Shown one piece after another: positions 32,395 through 40,885 of a DNA stretch of 64,000 nt (position 1 is its first letter; each line of letters begins with the position of its first letter). The notes under the pieces were generated by a model that searched no databases, was not told where the DNA came from, and was given only the letters and a program-made list of their open reading frames with translations. The translations under genes and the position numbers were made by a program. Origin of the DNA: Collinsella sp. (GTDB lineage: Bacteria; Actinomycetota; Coriobacteriia; Coriobacteriales; Coriobacteriaceae); NCBI GenBank assembly GCA_019414025.1, contig DXMU01000020.1, positions 1,534 through 65,533 of the forward strand, written 5' to 3'.

Positions 32395-33420
32395 CTACTC
32401 CTGAACGGTTTCTTGGCAGACGACCTCGCGGATGGCGCGGATGCGGCGCATGGTGTCGTCGAACTGGTCGGGGGTGAGGGCCTGAGCGCCGTCGGACCAA
32501 GCATGGCTCGGGTCGTCGTGGACCTCGATCTCCAGACCGTTGGCGCCGCAGGCGGTCGCCGCGAGCGCCATAGGCTCAACGTAGCGGGTGTAGCCGGTGG
32601 CGTGGCTGGGGTCGGCAACGACGGGCAGGTGCGACAGGTGGTGGAGCACCGGCACGGCGTTGAGGTCGAAGGTGTTGCGGGTGCGGGTCTCGAAGGTGCG
32701 GATACCGCGCTCACACAGGATGACGTTGTCGTTGCCCTCGCTCATGATGTACTCGGCAGCCATGAGCAGCTCGTCGACGGTGCCGGACATGCCGCGCTTG
32801 AGCAGAACCGGGGTCTGCGTCTTGCCGACCTCCTTGAGCAGGGGGAAATTCTGGGCGTTGCGAGCGCCAATCTGCATGACGTCAATCTTCTTGTCGAGGA
32901 AGACCTGCACGTCGCGCGGGTCCATGATCTCGGTGACGATCGGCATGTCGAGCTCGGCGGATGCCTCGCACAGCAGGTCCAGACCGGCGGGGCCCATGCC
33001 CTGGTAGGCGTACGGGGAAGTGCGGGGCTTGTAGGCGCCGCCGCGCAGCATCGTGGCGCCGGCTGCCTTCACGCGGCGGGCGATGCGGATGAGGTTCTCG
33101 CCCTCGACGGAGCACGGGCCGGCGATGACCTGGAACTGGTCGCCGCCGATCTTGACGCCGTGGCCGCAGTCGATGACGGAGTCCTCGGGGTGGAACTTGC
33201 GGTTGGCGCGCTTGAACGGCTCGGAGACGCGCTGCACGCGCTCGACGACGTCCATGGACTCGAGCAGGAATGGGTCGATCTTGGTCGTATCGCCCACCAG
33301 GCCGATGATCGTCTCGTTCTCGCCGCGCGAGACGTCGGTCTTCAGGCCCTTTTTCTCAATCCAGCTGACGATATGGCTGACGGCCTCGTCGCTGGCGCTC
33401 TGCTTTAAAATTGCAATCAT
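32395..33420 (-). CDS. aroF: 3-deoxy-7-phosphoheptulonate (DAHP) synthase
   Basis: Entry step of the shikimate pathway: PEP plus erythrose-4-phosphate. 341 residues from ATG 33420 (MIAILKQSAS); an upstream in-frame ATG at 33468 falls in the leader hairpin region and is unlikely. Residues ~1-70 form a small ferredoxin-like regulatory domain typical of type I-beta enzymes, followed by the barrel with VIAGPCSVEG, LRGGAYKPRTSPYAYQG, QIGARNAQNF, LLKRGMSGT, LCERGIRTFE and VVADPSHATG. The N-terminal domain often mediates feedback inhibition. It is the first gene of the aromatic operon. Confidence 0.95.
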   Translation of the reverse strand: MIAILKQSASDEAVSHIVSWIEKKGLKTDVSRGENETIIGLVGDTTKIDPFLLESMDVVERVQRVSEPFKRANRKFHPEDSVIDCGHGVKIGGDQFQVIAGPCSVEGENLIRIARRVKAAGATMLRGGAYKPRTSPYAYQGMGPAGLDLLCEASAELDMPIVTEIMDPRDVQVFLDKKIDVMQIGARNAQNFPLLKEVGKTQTPVLLKRGMSGTVDELLMAAEYIMSEGNDNVILCERGIRTFETRTRNTFDLNAVPVLHHLSHLPVVADPSHATGYTRYVEPMALAATACGANGLEIEVHDDPSHAWSDGAQALTPDQFDDTMRRIRAIREVVCQETVQE

Positions 33421-33442
33421 GGTGTGCCTCTCACCTCGATGG

Positions 33443-33493
33443 TTAGCCTTTGCAAAAACGGCCCGCATTGCGAGCCGTGTACATATGGTGCAT
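33443..33493 (-). CDS. Possible 16-residue leader peptide upstream of aroF
   Basis: A short ATG frame (MHHMYTARNAGRFCKG) in the aroF leader. It runs straight through the hairpin at 33458-33478 and stops 22 bases before aroF. It contains Tyr and Phe codons but not in a run, and has no ribosome site; the predicted promoter would place its ATG at the very 5' end of the mRNA. This geometry would suit ribosome-dependent attenuation, but it could be chance. Confidence 0.3.
   Translation of the reverse strand: MHHMYTARNAGRFCKG
33453..33478 (-). terminator. Attenuator-like hairpin in the aroF leader
   Basis: On the minus strand a 9-bp stem (33470-33478 with 33458-33466, one G-T pair) with a 3-base loop is followed at once by TTTTT (33453-33457). 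This has the form of an intrinsic terminator but lies between the predicted aroF promoter and aroF itself, so it probably governs read-through into the aromatic operon. Confidence 0.65.
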
Positions 33494-33501
33494 GAGAGTT
33501 T

Positions 33502-33530
33502 ATACTATCAGACTCGCTTTTGCCTTCTAA
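33502..33530 (-). promoter_or_regulatory. Predicted promoter of the aromatic operon
   Basis: On the minus strand, TTAGAA (33525-33530) and TAGTAT (33502-33507) are separated by 17 bases. Matches to the sigma-70 consensus are 3/6 and 4/6. Transcription would start near 33495, upstream of the attenuator-like hairpin. Confidence 0.45.
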
Positions 33531-33583
33531 AGTGGGCCGTTGAGCCGCGTCTTCCTCGGAATTGCAAAGCTTTTTCTTTTATT

Positions 33584-33613
33584 TTGATAGCCCGTGGTGC
33601 ACTTGGGTATAAT
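33584..33613 (+). promoter_or_regulatory. Promoter of tRNA-Arg(CCG)
   Basis: TTGATA (33584-33589), 18-base spacer, TATAAT (33608-33613), placed 11 bases before the tRNA. A strong sigma-70 match. Confidence 0.8.
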
Positions 33614-33624
33614 GCCAAACGTTG

Positions 33625-33701
33625 GCCCTATTAGCTCAGGGGATTAGAGCGTCTGCCTCCGGAGCAGAAGGCCGTTGGTTCGAATCCAACATGGGGCACC
33701 A
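33625..33701 (+). tRNA. tRNA-Arg (anticodon CCG)
   Basis: Acceptor 33625-33631 pairs with 33691-33697 (one G-T), then discriminator A and encoded CCA. D-arm GCTC/GAGC, anticodon stem TCTGC/GCAGA with loop CTCCGGA giving CCG (reads CGG), and T-arm GTTGG-TTCGAAT-CCAAC all pair. It has its own promoter and terminator. Confidence 0.96.
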
Positions 33702-33711
33702 TCGAACTAAG

Positions 33712-33746
33712 ACCGTCCGAACCTCGCATGGTCCGGGCGGTTTTTC
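33712..33746 (+). terminator. Terminator after tRNA-Arg(CCG)
   Basis: Twelve-bp stem (33712-33723 with 33730-33741, one wobble and one mismatch), 6-base loop, then TTTTTCTTAT. Confidence 0.85.
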
Positions 33747-33776
33747 TTATACCGACGCGACGTGATGGGACGTGGT

Positions 33777-36494
33777 ATGGCAGTAACGGATATCGAGCGC
33801 GGACTTTCGACCGCCGAGGTCGAGGAACGCATCGCCGCCGGTAAAATCAACCGTAACATGGAGCTCAAGACCAAGTCGGTCAAAGAGCTCATTATCGAGA
33901 ACCTCTGCACGCTGTTCAACTTGATCAATGTGGTCTTGGCGGTTTTGGTGCTGCTGACCGGTTCGTTCAAGAACCTGACGTTCTTGTTTGTGGTGTTCTT
34001 GAACACCGCCATCGGTGTCATCCAGTCCATGCGTTCCAAGAAGATGGTCGATAAGCTCACGCTGCTGACCTCCAAGAAGGCCATTGCGGTGCGCGACGGC
34101 GCCGAGGTGGAGCTCGACCTGGACCAGATCGTGCTCGACGATATCATCCGCCTGGGGCGCGGCGACCAGATTCCCGCTGACGCCGTGGTGGTTTCGGGCG
34201 AGGCGCTCGTGAACGAGAGCCTGCTGACGGGTGAGAGCGACCTCATTAAGAAACAGCCCGGTTCCGAGCTCATGAGCGGCAGCTTTATCGACTCGGGCTT
34301 GCTGCGCGCCCGCGTGATCCATGTCGGCGCCGACAACTACGTGGCCAAAATAGATAACGAGGCGAAGTACGTCAAAAAGGTCAATTCCGAGATCATGAAC
34401 GCGCTTAACGCCATCGTGCGCTTTGCGAGCATCATCATGATCCCGCTCGGTTTGGCGTTGTTTGCCTCGAGTGTGAGCGAGCTGTGGGATGCCGCGGGAA
34501 CCCCGGGCGATAGCGCGCTTTCGTGGTGCTTCTCCGAGCTGTTGGCTGGTCATGTGCCTTCGTCGGCGCTGCTGTCCACGGTGGGCGCCCTGCTGGGCAT
34601 GATCCCGCAAGGCCTGGTGCTGCTGACCTCGTCGGTGCTCGCCATCGCCACGGTGCGCCTGGCCCGCCGCAAGGTGCTGGCGCAGCAGCTTTACTGCATC
34701 GAGACGCTCGCTCGCGTCGACGTGCTGTGCCTGGACAAGACGGGCACCATCACGTCGGGCCGCATGGAGGTCGAGGGTACCTATCCGCTACCGGTCGAGG
34801 GTATGGGTGTGGGGGAGAGCGACGCCGCCGTTCCCGTCGATACCACGGTGCTCGATTTTGCGCTGGCTAACGTGGCGCGTGCGACCTCGGCCGATGCCAA
34901 CGAGACCTGCCAGGCGCTGCTCAACTATTACGCCGATCGCCCGGTCGAGGTGTCTGAGCCGCTGTCGGTCATTCCGTTCTCGTCCTCCAAAAAGTGGAGT
35001 GGTGCCTCGTTTGCGCAGGGCTCCTATGTGATGGGTGCGGCGCAGTTTGTGCTCTCTGATCGTGCGTTTGCCCAGGTCGAGAACCGTGTCGCCGAGCTTG
35101 CCGATACCTGCCGCGTGCTCGTGGTGGCGCGCGTGGACGGCTTTACGCCCGATGGCGATATGGTGGGCGAGGCCGAGCCCGTGGGCTTTGTGACCATCCG
35201 CGACGAGATTCGTACCTCGGCGGCCGAGACCATCGGCTACTTTAACGAGCAGGGCGTGACCCTTAACGTGATCAGTGGCGACGACCCGCGTACGGTGTCG
35301 TCGATCGCGCGCGTGGTGGGCGTGCCGGGGGCGGACGCTTATGTGGACGCCACGACGCTCGATACGCCGGCCAAGCTCGATGCCGCAGTGGACCGCTACC
35401 ATGTTTTTGGTCGTGTGACCCCGCAGCAGAAGCGCGAGCTCGTGCAGGCACTCAAGCGCCGCGAGCACACCGTGGCCATGACGGGCGACGGCGTCAACGA
35501 CGTGCTGGCGCTCAAGGAGGCCGACTGCTCCGTCGCCATGGCGGCCGGCTCCGATGCCGCGCGCAACGTGGCCGAGATCGTGCTCGTCGACAACGACTTT
35601 GCCTCGATGCCTGCTGTGGTGGCCGAGGGCCGTCGCTCCATCAACAACCTGCAGCGTTCGGCTTCGCTGTTCTTGACCAAGACGCTGTTCTCGATGGGCC
35701 TGGCGGCGCTGTGCATCGCACTGCCGCCGTACCCTTTCGAGCCGATTCAGATGACGCTCATCAACTTCTTCTGCATTGGCGCGCCGGGCTTTGTGTTGGG
35801 CCTGGAGCCCAACAATGCTCGCGTGAAGGGGTCGTTCCTGACGAACGTGCTCAAGCGGGCACTGCCGGCGTCGCTTGCGGTCATTTTGGCCGCGGCGCTC
35901 GATATCTTTGTGGCGCGCGTGTTCGGCTTTAACCAGCTCACGCTGTCTACGATGTGCCTGCTTACTTCGTGCGCTGCGAGTGTCAGCCTGATCTGGTGTA
36001 TCTCGCAGCCCCTCACGCCCTTACGCGTGGCGCTCTTTGTGTTTGTAGTTGCCGGCATCCTGACGGGCGTTATCGGATTCCCGAAGCTGCTGTCTATTGC
36101 CAACCTGTCGATGGGCCAGATGGTTATCTTGGCTGTCATCGTGGTCATCACCTGCTCGGTGTTCTTTAAGCTCGCCACGATGATGGATTCGCTCAAGCCG
36201 CGTCGTCGTCATGCCGCAACTGGTTTTGGCCGCGGTGTGCGCGTCCGCTTGGGTCGCGGTGGCGGCAAGGTGAGCTCGACGGGTTCGACGGCCGAGCGTT
36301 TTGCCAAGCGCGTCGCCGCCGACATGGCACAGCGCCGCGAAGCTCGCACCGTTCGTGAGGCCGAGGCCCGCGCACTCGAGGGCGTGGCCCAGGCCCAGCC
36401 CAAGAAAAAGAAGAGTACCGGAGTCAAGCGCTCCCGCGTGACCAAGTCCGCCCAAGGCATCAAAGTCTCGATGCCAAGCAAAAAGAAGAAATAA
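33777..36494 (+). CDS. Cation-transporting P-type ATPase, CtpE-like, with a basic C-terminal tail
   Basis: A ~905-residue membrane pump. LLTGESD (actuator loop, Thr near 151), MIPQGLVLLTS (membrane helix before the phosphorylation domain), LDKTGTITSGRM (phosphorylated Asp near 320), MTGDGVNDVLALKEADCSVAM (hinge; first twenty residues) and a C-terminal six-helix bundle are all present. PQGL instead of the PEGL of SERCA-type pumps resembles mycobacterial CtpE, reported to take up calcium; the ion here is unproven. Start is uncertain: ATG 33777 is preferred, ATG 33765 or GTG 33762 would add 4-5 residues. The last ~95 residues after the final helix are unusually rich in Lys and Arg and match no domain I know. 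Confidence 0.88.
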   Translation: MAVTDIERGLSTAEVEERIAAGKINRNMELKTKSVKELIIENLCTLFNLINVVLAVLVLLTGSFKNLTFLFVVFLNTAIGVIQSMRSKKMVDKLTLLTSKKAIAVRDGAEVELDLDQIVLDDIIRLGRGDQIPADAVVVSGEALVNESLLTGESDLIKKQPGSELMSGSFIDSGLLRARVIHVGADNYVAKIDNEAKYVKKVNSEIMNALNAIVRFASIIMIPLGLALFASSVSELWDAAGTPGDSALSWCFSELLAGHVPSSALLSTVGALLGMIPQGLVLLTSSVLAIATVRLARRKVLAQQLYCIETLARVDVLCLDKTGTITSGRMEVEGTYPLPVEGMGVGESDAAVPVDTTVLDFALANVARATSADANETCQALLNYYADRPVEVSEPLSVIPFSSSKKWSGASFAQGSYVMGAAQFVLSDRAFAQVENRVAELADTCRVLVVARVDGFTPDGDMVGEAEPVGFVTIRDEIRTSAAETIGYFNEQGVTLNVISGDDPRTVSSIARVVGVPGADAYVDATTLDTPAKLDAAVDRYHVFGRVTPQQKRELVQALKRREHTVAMTGDGVNDVLALKEADCSVAMAAGSDAARNVAEIVLVDNDFASMPAVVAEGRRSINNLQRSASLFLTKTLFSMGLAALCIALPPYPFEPIQMTLINFFCIGAPGFVLGLEPNNARVKGSFLTNVLKRALPASLAVILAAALDIFVARVFGFNQLTLSTMCLLTSCAASVSLIWCISQPLTPLRVALFVFVVAGILTGVIGFPKLLSIANLSMGQMVILAVIVVITCSVFFKLATMMDSLKPRRRHAATGFGRGVRVRLGRGGGKVSSTGSTAERFAKRVAADMAQRREARTVREAEARALEGVAQAQPKKKKSTGVKRSRVTKSAQGIKVSMPSKKKK

Positions 36495-36597
36495 CTACGC
36501 GCCCTGGCGATGTTGAATTGGTGCCTTGCTCCTGTGGGGCCGTGGCGATGTTATGCTCTAACCTCGATTGTTTGAATTGCTTCGAAAAGAGGATGCC

Positions 36598-37740
36598 GTG
36601 ATCTGCCCGCATTGCCTTAAGACTATCGAGGACGGCGCCTCGTTCTGCCCCTACTGCAACGCCTATGTGGGTCCGGGCGATGGTCCGGAGCACACCGAGT
36701 TCGTGTTCTGTGAGGGCTGCGGTGCCCGTCTTTCTCCGCATGATCGCACGTGCCCCAAATGCGGACGCCCCGCTCCGGGTATCCTCTCCGAGGACGCGGC
36801 CGCATCCGACCTGGCAGCGGGCCGCACGGCGGGCTTTCCGCGCCTAACGCAAGAGCAGATCGATACCGAGGTGCCGCATGCGCCGGCCTCTGCCGCTGCG
36901 GTGCTTTCGGACGCCGCCGACCCCAATGAGACCTGCGTGCTGCCAACTTTCGATAAGGATTTCGGTATCCCCAAGGTCGATATTCCCACGCCCGTTTCCC
37001 TGCATGACGATGCTCAAAAACCCAAGCGCAAGGTGCATCCCGACGAGGACGCCTATCACAAGCACAAGCGTCATATCCCCAAGCCGCTCATTATCATCGC
37101 GGTCCTTGCCGTCGTTTGCGGCGGTGCCTATTGGTTCGTGACGGCCGATCCTATGGGTGTCATGCCTGGCTTCTACGACCAGTTTGGCCAGGCCGCGCAG
37201 ACGACCTTCCCCACGCGTCAAAAGGGCGAGGCCACTGAGGACGATACCAAGCAGGACGATTCTGCCGAGGTGGTCCAGGAAGAAACCGTGCTCACCGATG
37301 ATCAGCTCTATACCAGGCTCGACGGTCTGTATCAGACCATCGTGTCCTATGCTGACGAGGATCAGATCGGCGAGGTCATCGATTCCTTTAACAACGGCTA
37401 TCTCCGAACGCCGCTGTCCACCCGTCAGGAGCTGTCGCAGAGTGCCTACGCCCTGCGTGATCAGATCAAAAAGACGCAAGATGAGCTTAACAACCTGAAA
37501 GTACAGGACGATACGGTCTATGCGGATGACATCGCCCACTTAAAGCAGCTTGCCGAGTGGATGTATGAGCGCGTCGACGTGATCTGCCAGAGCTGGGATA
37601 TCTCGCTGGCCATTCCCGATGGCGAGTCGATGAGTTCCCACCAAAGCGAGATCCTGGCGCCCATCGCGCAGGGCGGCAACAGCGCGCTGAACCAGTACGA
37701 CGCCAATGTGGGTTCCTGGAAGCCGCAGCAGCGTTCCTAA
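36598..37740 (+). CDS. Double zinc-ribbon, single-pass membrane protein of unknown function
   Basis: A 380-residue protein read from GTG 36598 (AAGAGG 5 bases upstream). Two zinc ribbons lie at the N-terminus: CPHCLKTIEDGASFCPYC and CEGCGARLSPHDRTCPKC. An acidic/Pro linker follows, then KPKRKV and HKHKRHIPK basic stretches and one membrane helix (about residues 162-180, PLIIIAVLAVVCGGAYWFV). The remaining ~195 residues are probably extracytoplasmic, with an Asp/Glu-rich linker and a helical segment (QDELNNLK). The plan (zinc ribbon, helix, outside domain) is common in Gram-positive membrane proteins of unknown function. I cannot assign a role. Confidence 0.8.
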   Translation: MICPHCLKTIEDGASFCPYCNAYVGPGDGPEHTEFVFCEGCGARLSPHDRTCPKCGRPAPGILSEDAAASDLAAGRTAGFPRLTQEQIDTEVPHAPASAAAVLSDAADPNETCVLPTFDKDFGIPKVDIPTPVSLHDDAQKPKRKVHPDEDAYHKHKRHIPKPLIIIAVLAVVCGGAYWFVTADPMGVMPGFYDQFGQAAQTTFPTRQKGEATEDDTKQDDSAEVVQEETVLTDDQLYTRLDGLYQTIVSYADEDQIGEVIDSFNNGYLRTPLSTRQELSQSAYALRDQIKKTQDELNNLKVQDDTVYADDIAHLKQLAEWMYERVDVICQSWDISLAIPDGESMSSHQSEILAPIAQGGNSALNQYDANVGSWKPQQRS

Positions 37741-37777
37741 AATAGTTCGCCATAGTCGGCATAACCTACGTGCGCAA

Positions 37778-37807
37778 TTGATGTAAGCCCGTGCTTATTG
37801 CTACAAT
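37778..37807 (+). promoter_or_regulatory. Promoter of the cyclophilin gene
   Basis: TTGATG (37778-37783), 18-base spacer, TACAAT (37802-37807), 40 bases before the ATG at 37847. Confidence 0.7.
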
Positions 37808-37846
37808 TCGTACAAATATGCTTTAAACGCACGAGGAAGGAACCAC

Positions 37847-38389
37847 ATGTTTGGTTTTAAGAAAGAGCTCTACACGCCCGAGTATCAGCTTGTCGGCGAC
37901 GAGTGCGCCGTAATCGAGACGTCGAAGGGTACCATCAAGGTCAAGTTTGACGGCGAGGGCGCTCCCATTCATGTCGCGAACTTCTGCGAGCTTTCCACGA
38001 TGGGTTTCTATGATGGCCTTAAGTTCCATCGCTATGTGCCCGGTTTTGTTATCCAAGGTGGCGACCCCAATACCCGCGACATGTCCGGCGCCGACGTCGC
38101 CGCCGGTCTTGAGGGCCCCGACGGCATGCCCGGTACCGGTGGCCCCGGCTACTGCATCAAGGGCGAGTTTGCCACCAATCCGCGCAACAGCCATGTCGAT
38201 GGCGCCCTTGCCATGGCACGCTCCATGGACCCCGATTCCGCGGGTTCGCAGTTCTACTTCTGCCTGGGTGCCCAGCATAACCTCGATTCCGGTTACACCG
38301 TCTTTGGTACCACGGTCGAGGGTCTCGATGTGATTTCGCAGCTGCGTGCCGGCGACGAGATCGTCCATGTCGAGATCGTTCACGAGTAA
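37847..38389 (+). CDS. Cyclophilin-type peptidyl-prolyl cis-trans isomerase
   Basis: A 180-residue cytoplasmic protein-folding enzyme. GTIKVKFDGEGAPIHVANF, FYDGLKFHRYVPGFVIQGGD (catalytic Arg in FHR), ALAMARSMDPDSAGSQFYFC and YTVFGTTVEGLDVI are the standard cyclophilin blocks. There is no signal peptide or membrane helix. A 40-base leader and AGGAAGG ribosome site precede the ATG; the promoter at 37778 is good. The TPR gene follows 11 bases later, so they may be co-transcribed. Confidence 0.95.
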   Translation: MFGFKKELYTPEYQLVGDECAVIETSKGTIKVKFDGEGAPIHVANFCELSTMGFYDGLKFHRYVPGFVIQGGDPNTRDMSGADVAAGLEGPDGMPGTGGPGYCIKGEFATNPRNSHVDGALAMARSMDPDSAGSQFYFCLGAQHNLDSGYTVFGTTVEGLDVISQLRAGDEIVHVEIVHE

Positions 38390-38400
38390 AGGGGACTTCC

Positions 38401-39705
38401 TTGAATAGCCAGCTGATCCAACAGGGCCGCGCCGCTTACCGCGCGGGTGATTTTTCCGCTGCAGCCCAGATGCTTGGGGCGGCAAAGACTCCCGATGAGA
38501 TTATGGGCGAGGCCGATCACCTTCGTGGCAACGCCTTGATGCACCTGGGCATGTATGCCGAGGCCGCCGAGGCCTATGCCGCCGCCCTCAACGACGGCAC
38601 CTACGGCAAGCGCGGCGCGCTGCTCACCAACCGCGGCAAGGCGCTTGCCGCCGTGGGCGACTACACGACGGCCGCTCAGGCGTTCTCTGCTGCTACGCAG
38701 GATGCTTCCTATGCCACGCCGTTCAAGGCCTATCTGGGCCTGGGCAATGCGCTGTTCCAGTCGGGCGACTATGCCAACGCGGGAACCGCCTTCCGTCAGG
38801 CTGCCATCGACGGCGCCAATCCGGCTCCTGCCGCCGCGCTCGGCGAGCTCGGTCGTTGCTTCATTAAACTCGGACGTCCGGCGGATGCCGTGGAGACCTA
38901 CCGCACAGCTATCGACTTTGCCGGCCCACGCGACGACACGCGTGCGCTCAACGCCGGCATGGGTCAGGCGCTTTCTGCCGCCGGCCGTCCCTCCGACGCA
39001 CTCGACGCCTTTAACGCCGCTACTGCCGATGGCATCTACCAGCTCACCTCCGAGCAGGCCGACGAGCTTGCCCGCGTGCACGATTCGCTTGCCGCGCTGT
39101 CTGCCCAAACGGCTATGGCCACGGCTCCGGCGCCCGCGATGGACGCTCCTGCCGTCGATCCGCTCGATCCTACGGGCGCGACCGGTCAGTTTATGCCCGA
39201 TCCCTCGGACACCGGTTTCTTTACGCTGTCCGAGTCCGAGATGGTCCAGCAGGACCGTCAGGATCGTAAGCAGGCCAAGGTCCGTCGTCGCCATCGCCAC
39301 ACGGGTCTCAAAGTCTTCATCGTGCTGCTTCTGCTCATTTTGATCGCCGCGGGCGGTCTGGGCTTTGCCTACACGCGCGGCTTTGGCTTCCCGTCTCAGG
39401 AGTCTGTCGTTACCGATCTGTTCCAGGCTGCCGGCGACGGTGACACCGCAAAGGCCGAGTCTTGCCTGGCTTCGAGCCTGTCCGAGGACGCCAAGTCGAT
39501 GATCATCTCCTCGATTCCGCAGGGTGCCACCGTGTCCGTCGAGGGCATGGATCAGTCCATGACCGAGACGACCGCCAAGGTGAAGGCATCGCTGTCCAAG
39601 GGAGGCGAGCAGGAGTACACCGTCAAATTCGTGCGCTCCGACAACCATATCGGCTGGGCCGTTTCCTCGCTCGATATGGATTTCTCGGCTGCTGACAACC
39701 AGTAG
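38401..39705 (+). CDS. TPR-repeat membrane protein with extracytoplasmic C-terminal domain
   Basis: A 434-residue protein starting at TTG 38401 (AAAGGGGA 5-6 bases upstream). Residues ~1-230 are about six tetratricopeptide-like helix pairs (GDFSAAAQML, GMYAEAAEAYAAAL, GDYTTAAQAFSAA, GDYANAGTAFRQA, GRPADAVETYRTA, GRPSDALDAFNAA). A Pro/Ala/Asp linker and a basic RKQAKVRRRHRH patch precede one membrane helix (about 305-327). The last ~105 residues, outside the cell, include a helix followed by beta strands resembling DUF4878-like small NTF2-type domains, but this is only an impression. The TPR part would face the cytoplasm and bind a partner. Function unknown. Confidence 0.82.
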   Translation: MNSQLIQQGRAAYRAGDFSAAAQMLGAAKTPDEIMGEADHLRGNALMHLGMYAEAAEAYAAALNDGTYGKRGALLTNRGKALAAVGDYTTAAQAFSAATQDASYATPFKAYLGLGNALFQSGDYANAGTAFRQAAIDGANPAPAAALGELGRCFIKLGRPADAVETYRTAIDFAGPRDDTRALNAGMGQALSAAGRPSDALDAFNAATADGIYQLTSEQADELARVHDSLAALSAQTAMATAPAPAMDAPAVDPLDPTGATGQFMPDPSDTGFFTLSESEMVQQDRQDRKQAKVRRRHRHTGLKVFIVLLLLILIAAGGLGFAYTRGFGFPSQESVVTDLFQAAGDGDTAKAESCLASSLSEDAKSMIISSIPQGATVSVEGMDQSMTETTAKVKASLSKGGEQEYTVKFVRSDNHIGWAVSSLDMDFSAADNQ

Positions 39706-39727
39706 TGACCTTATGGGATTTAGCTTT

Positions 39728-39760
39728 GCCCGGCGCTTCACCGCAAGTGAGGTGCCGGGC
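39728..39760 (+). terminator. Hairpin between the TPR gene and mreB
   Basis: Fourteen-bp stem (39728-39741 with 39747-39760, two wobble pairs), 5-base loop. No T-run follows. Probably terminates or stabilises the upstream message. Confidence 0.6.
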
Positions 39761-39820
39761 TTGCGCTAGTATGATGAGCTAGTAGTTTTCCAGCAATCAT
39801 CCAACACATCAGGAGTTGCG

Positions 39821-40864
39821 TTGTTTTCTTTGATGGATATGTTCTTCGGTAGCTATGCGGGCGATCTTGCCATCGACCTCGGCACCGCAAATACGCTTGT
39901 CTCCGTGCGCGGCAAGGGCATCGTCATCCGCGAGCCTTCCGTCGTCGCCATCGACAAGAACGACGAGCGCATCCTGGCGGTCGGTATCGAGGCAAAGCGC
40001 ATGCTTGGCCGTACGCCCGGCAACATCGTGGCCGTTCGTCCCCTGAAGGACGGCGTCATCGCCGACTTCGACGTTACCGAGGCCATGCTCCGCTACTTTA
40101 TCGACAAGGCTTCCGAGAAGCGCTATCCGTGGACCCCGCGTCCGCGCGTTGTCGTCTGCGTTCCCTCCGGCGTCACGTCGGTCGAGAAGCGCGCCGTCTT
40201 TGAGGCCACGATCCAGGCCGGTGCCCGCCAGGCCTACCTGATCGAGGAGCCCATGGCTGCCGCTATCGGCGCCGACCTGCCCGTCGAGGAGCCCACCGGC
40301 TCCATGGTCATCGACATCGGTGGCGGTACCACCGAGGTTGCCGTTATCGCTATGGGCGGCATCGTCGTCTCGCAGTCCATCCGTATTGCCGGCGACGAGT
40401 TCGATCAGGCCATCCTCACGCACGTTCGTGATGCCTACAACCTGGCCATCGGCGAGCGTACGGCAGAGGACATCAAGATCAAGGTCGGCTCCGCCGTGCC
40501 GCTCAAGGACGAGCTCGATGTCGAGGTCAACGGCCGCGACGTGATCACCGGTCTGCCCAAGACCGTGCGCATCGAGAGCGAGGAGATTCGTCGCGCACTC
40601 AACAAGCCGCTTGACGAGATGGCCAAGGCCGTCAAGGACGCACTCGACGCTACGCCTCCCGATCTCGCCTCGGACCTTATGTACTACGGCATTTTGCTGA
40701 CCGGTGGCGGCGCGCTGCTGCGCGGTCTCGACGTGCGCCTGCGCGATGAGACCGGCGTTTCGGTCAACGTCAGCCCCACGGCGCTCGATAACGTTGTTAA
40801 CGGCTGTGCCCGCGTGCTCGAGGCCAATGCGTTTGATGGCGGCTTCGTCCAGACCAATGCTTAA
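39821..40864 (+). CDS. mreB: Rod shape-determining protein MreB (bacterial actin)
   Basis: A 347-residue actin-fold ATPase that forms membrane-bound filaments guiding side-wall synthesis. It has GDLAIDLGTANTLV (phosphate-1), EEPMAAAIGADLPV, MVIDIGGGTTEVAVI (phosphate-2) and LTGGGALLRGLD (adenosine motif). The TTG at 39821 has AGGAG 5 bases upstream and gives MFSLMDMFFGSYAGD; an internal ATG at 39833 is an alternative. First gene of an operon mreB-mreC-mreD-PBP-rodA, suggesting a rod-shaped or elongating cell. Confidence 0.97.
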   Translation: MFSLMDMFFGSYAGDLAIDLGTANTLVSVRGKGIVIREPSVVAIDKNDERILAVGIEAKRMLGRTPGNIVAVRPLKDGVIADFDVTEAMLRYFIDKASEKRYPWTPRPRVVVCVPSGVTSVEKRAVFEATIQAGARQAYLIEEPMAAAIGADLPVEEPTGSMVIDIGGGTTEVAVIAMGGIVVSQSIRIAGDEFDQAILTHVRDAYNLAIGERTAEDIKIKVGSAVPLKDELDVEVNGRDVITGLPKTVRIESEEIRRALNKPLDEMAKAVKDALDATPPDLASDLMYYGILLTGGGALLRGLDVRLRDETGVSVNVSPTALDNVVNGCARVLEANAFDGGFVQTNA

Positions 40865-40885
40865 TTTCCAAAAGGTGGATTCCAT

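Noticed and set aside
31948..33408. 486-codon plus-strand frame opposite tyrA-aroF
   Set aside because: Runs antisense through two conserved enzymes, with typical shadow composition.
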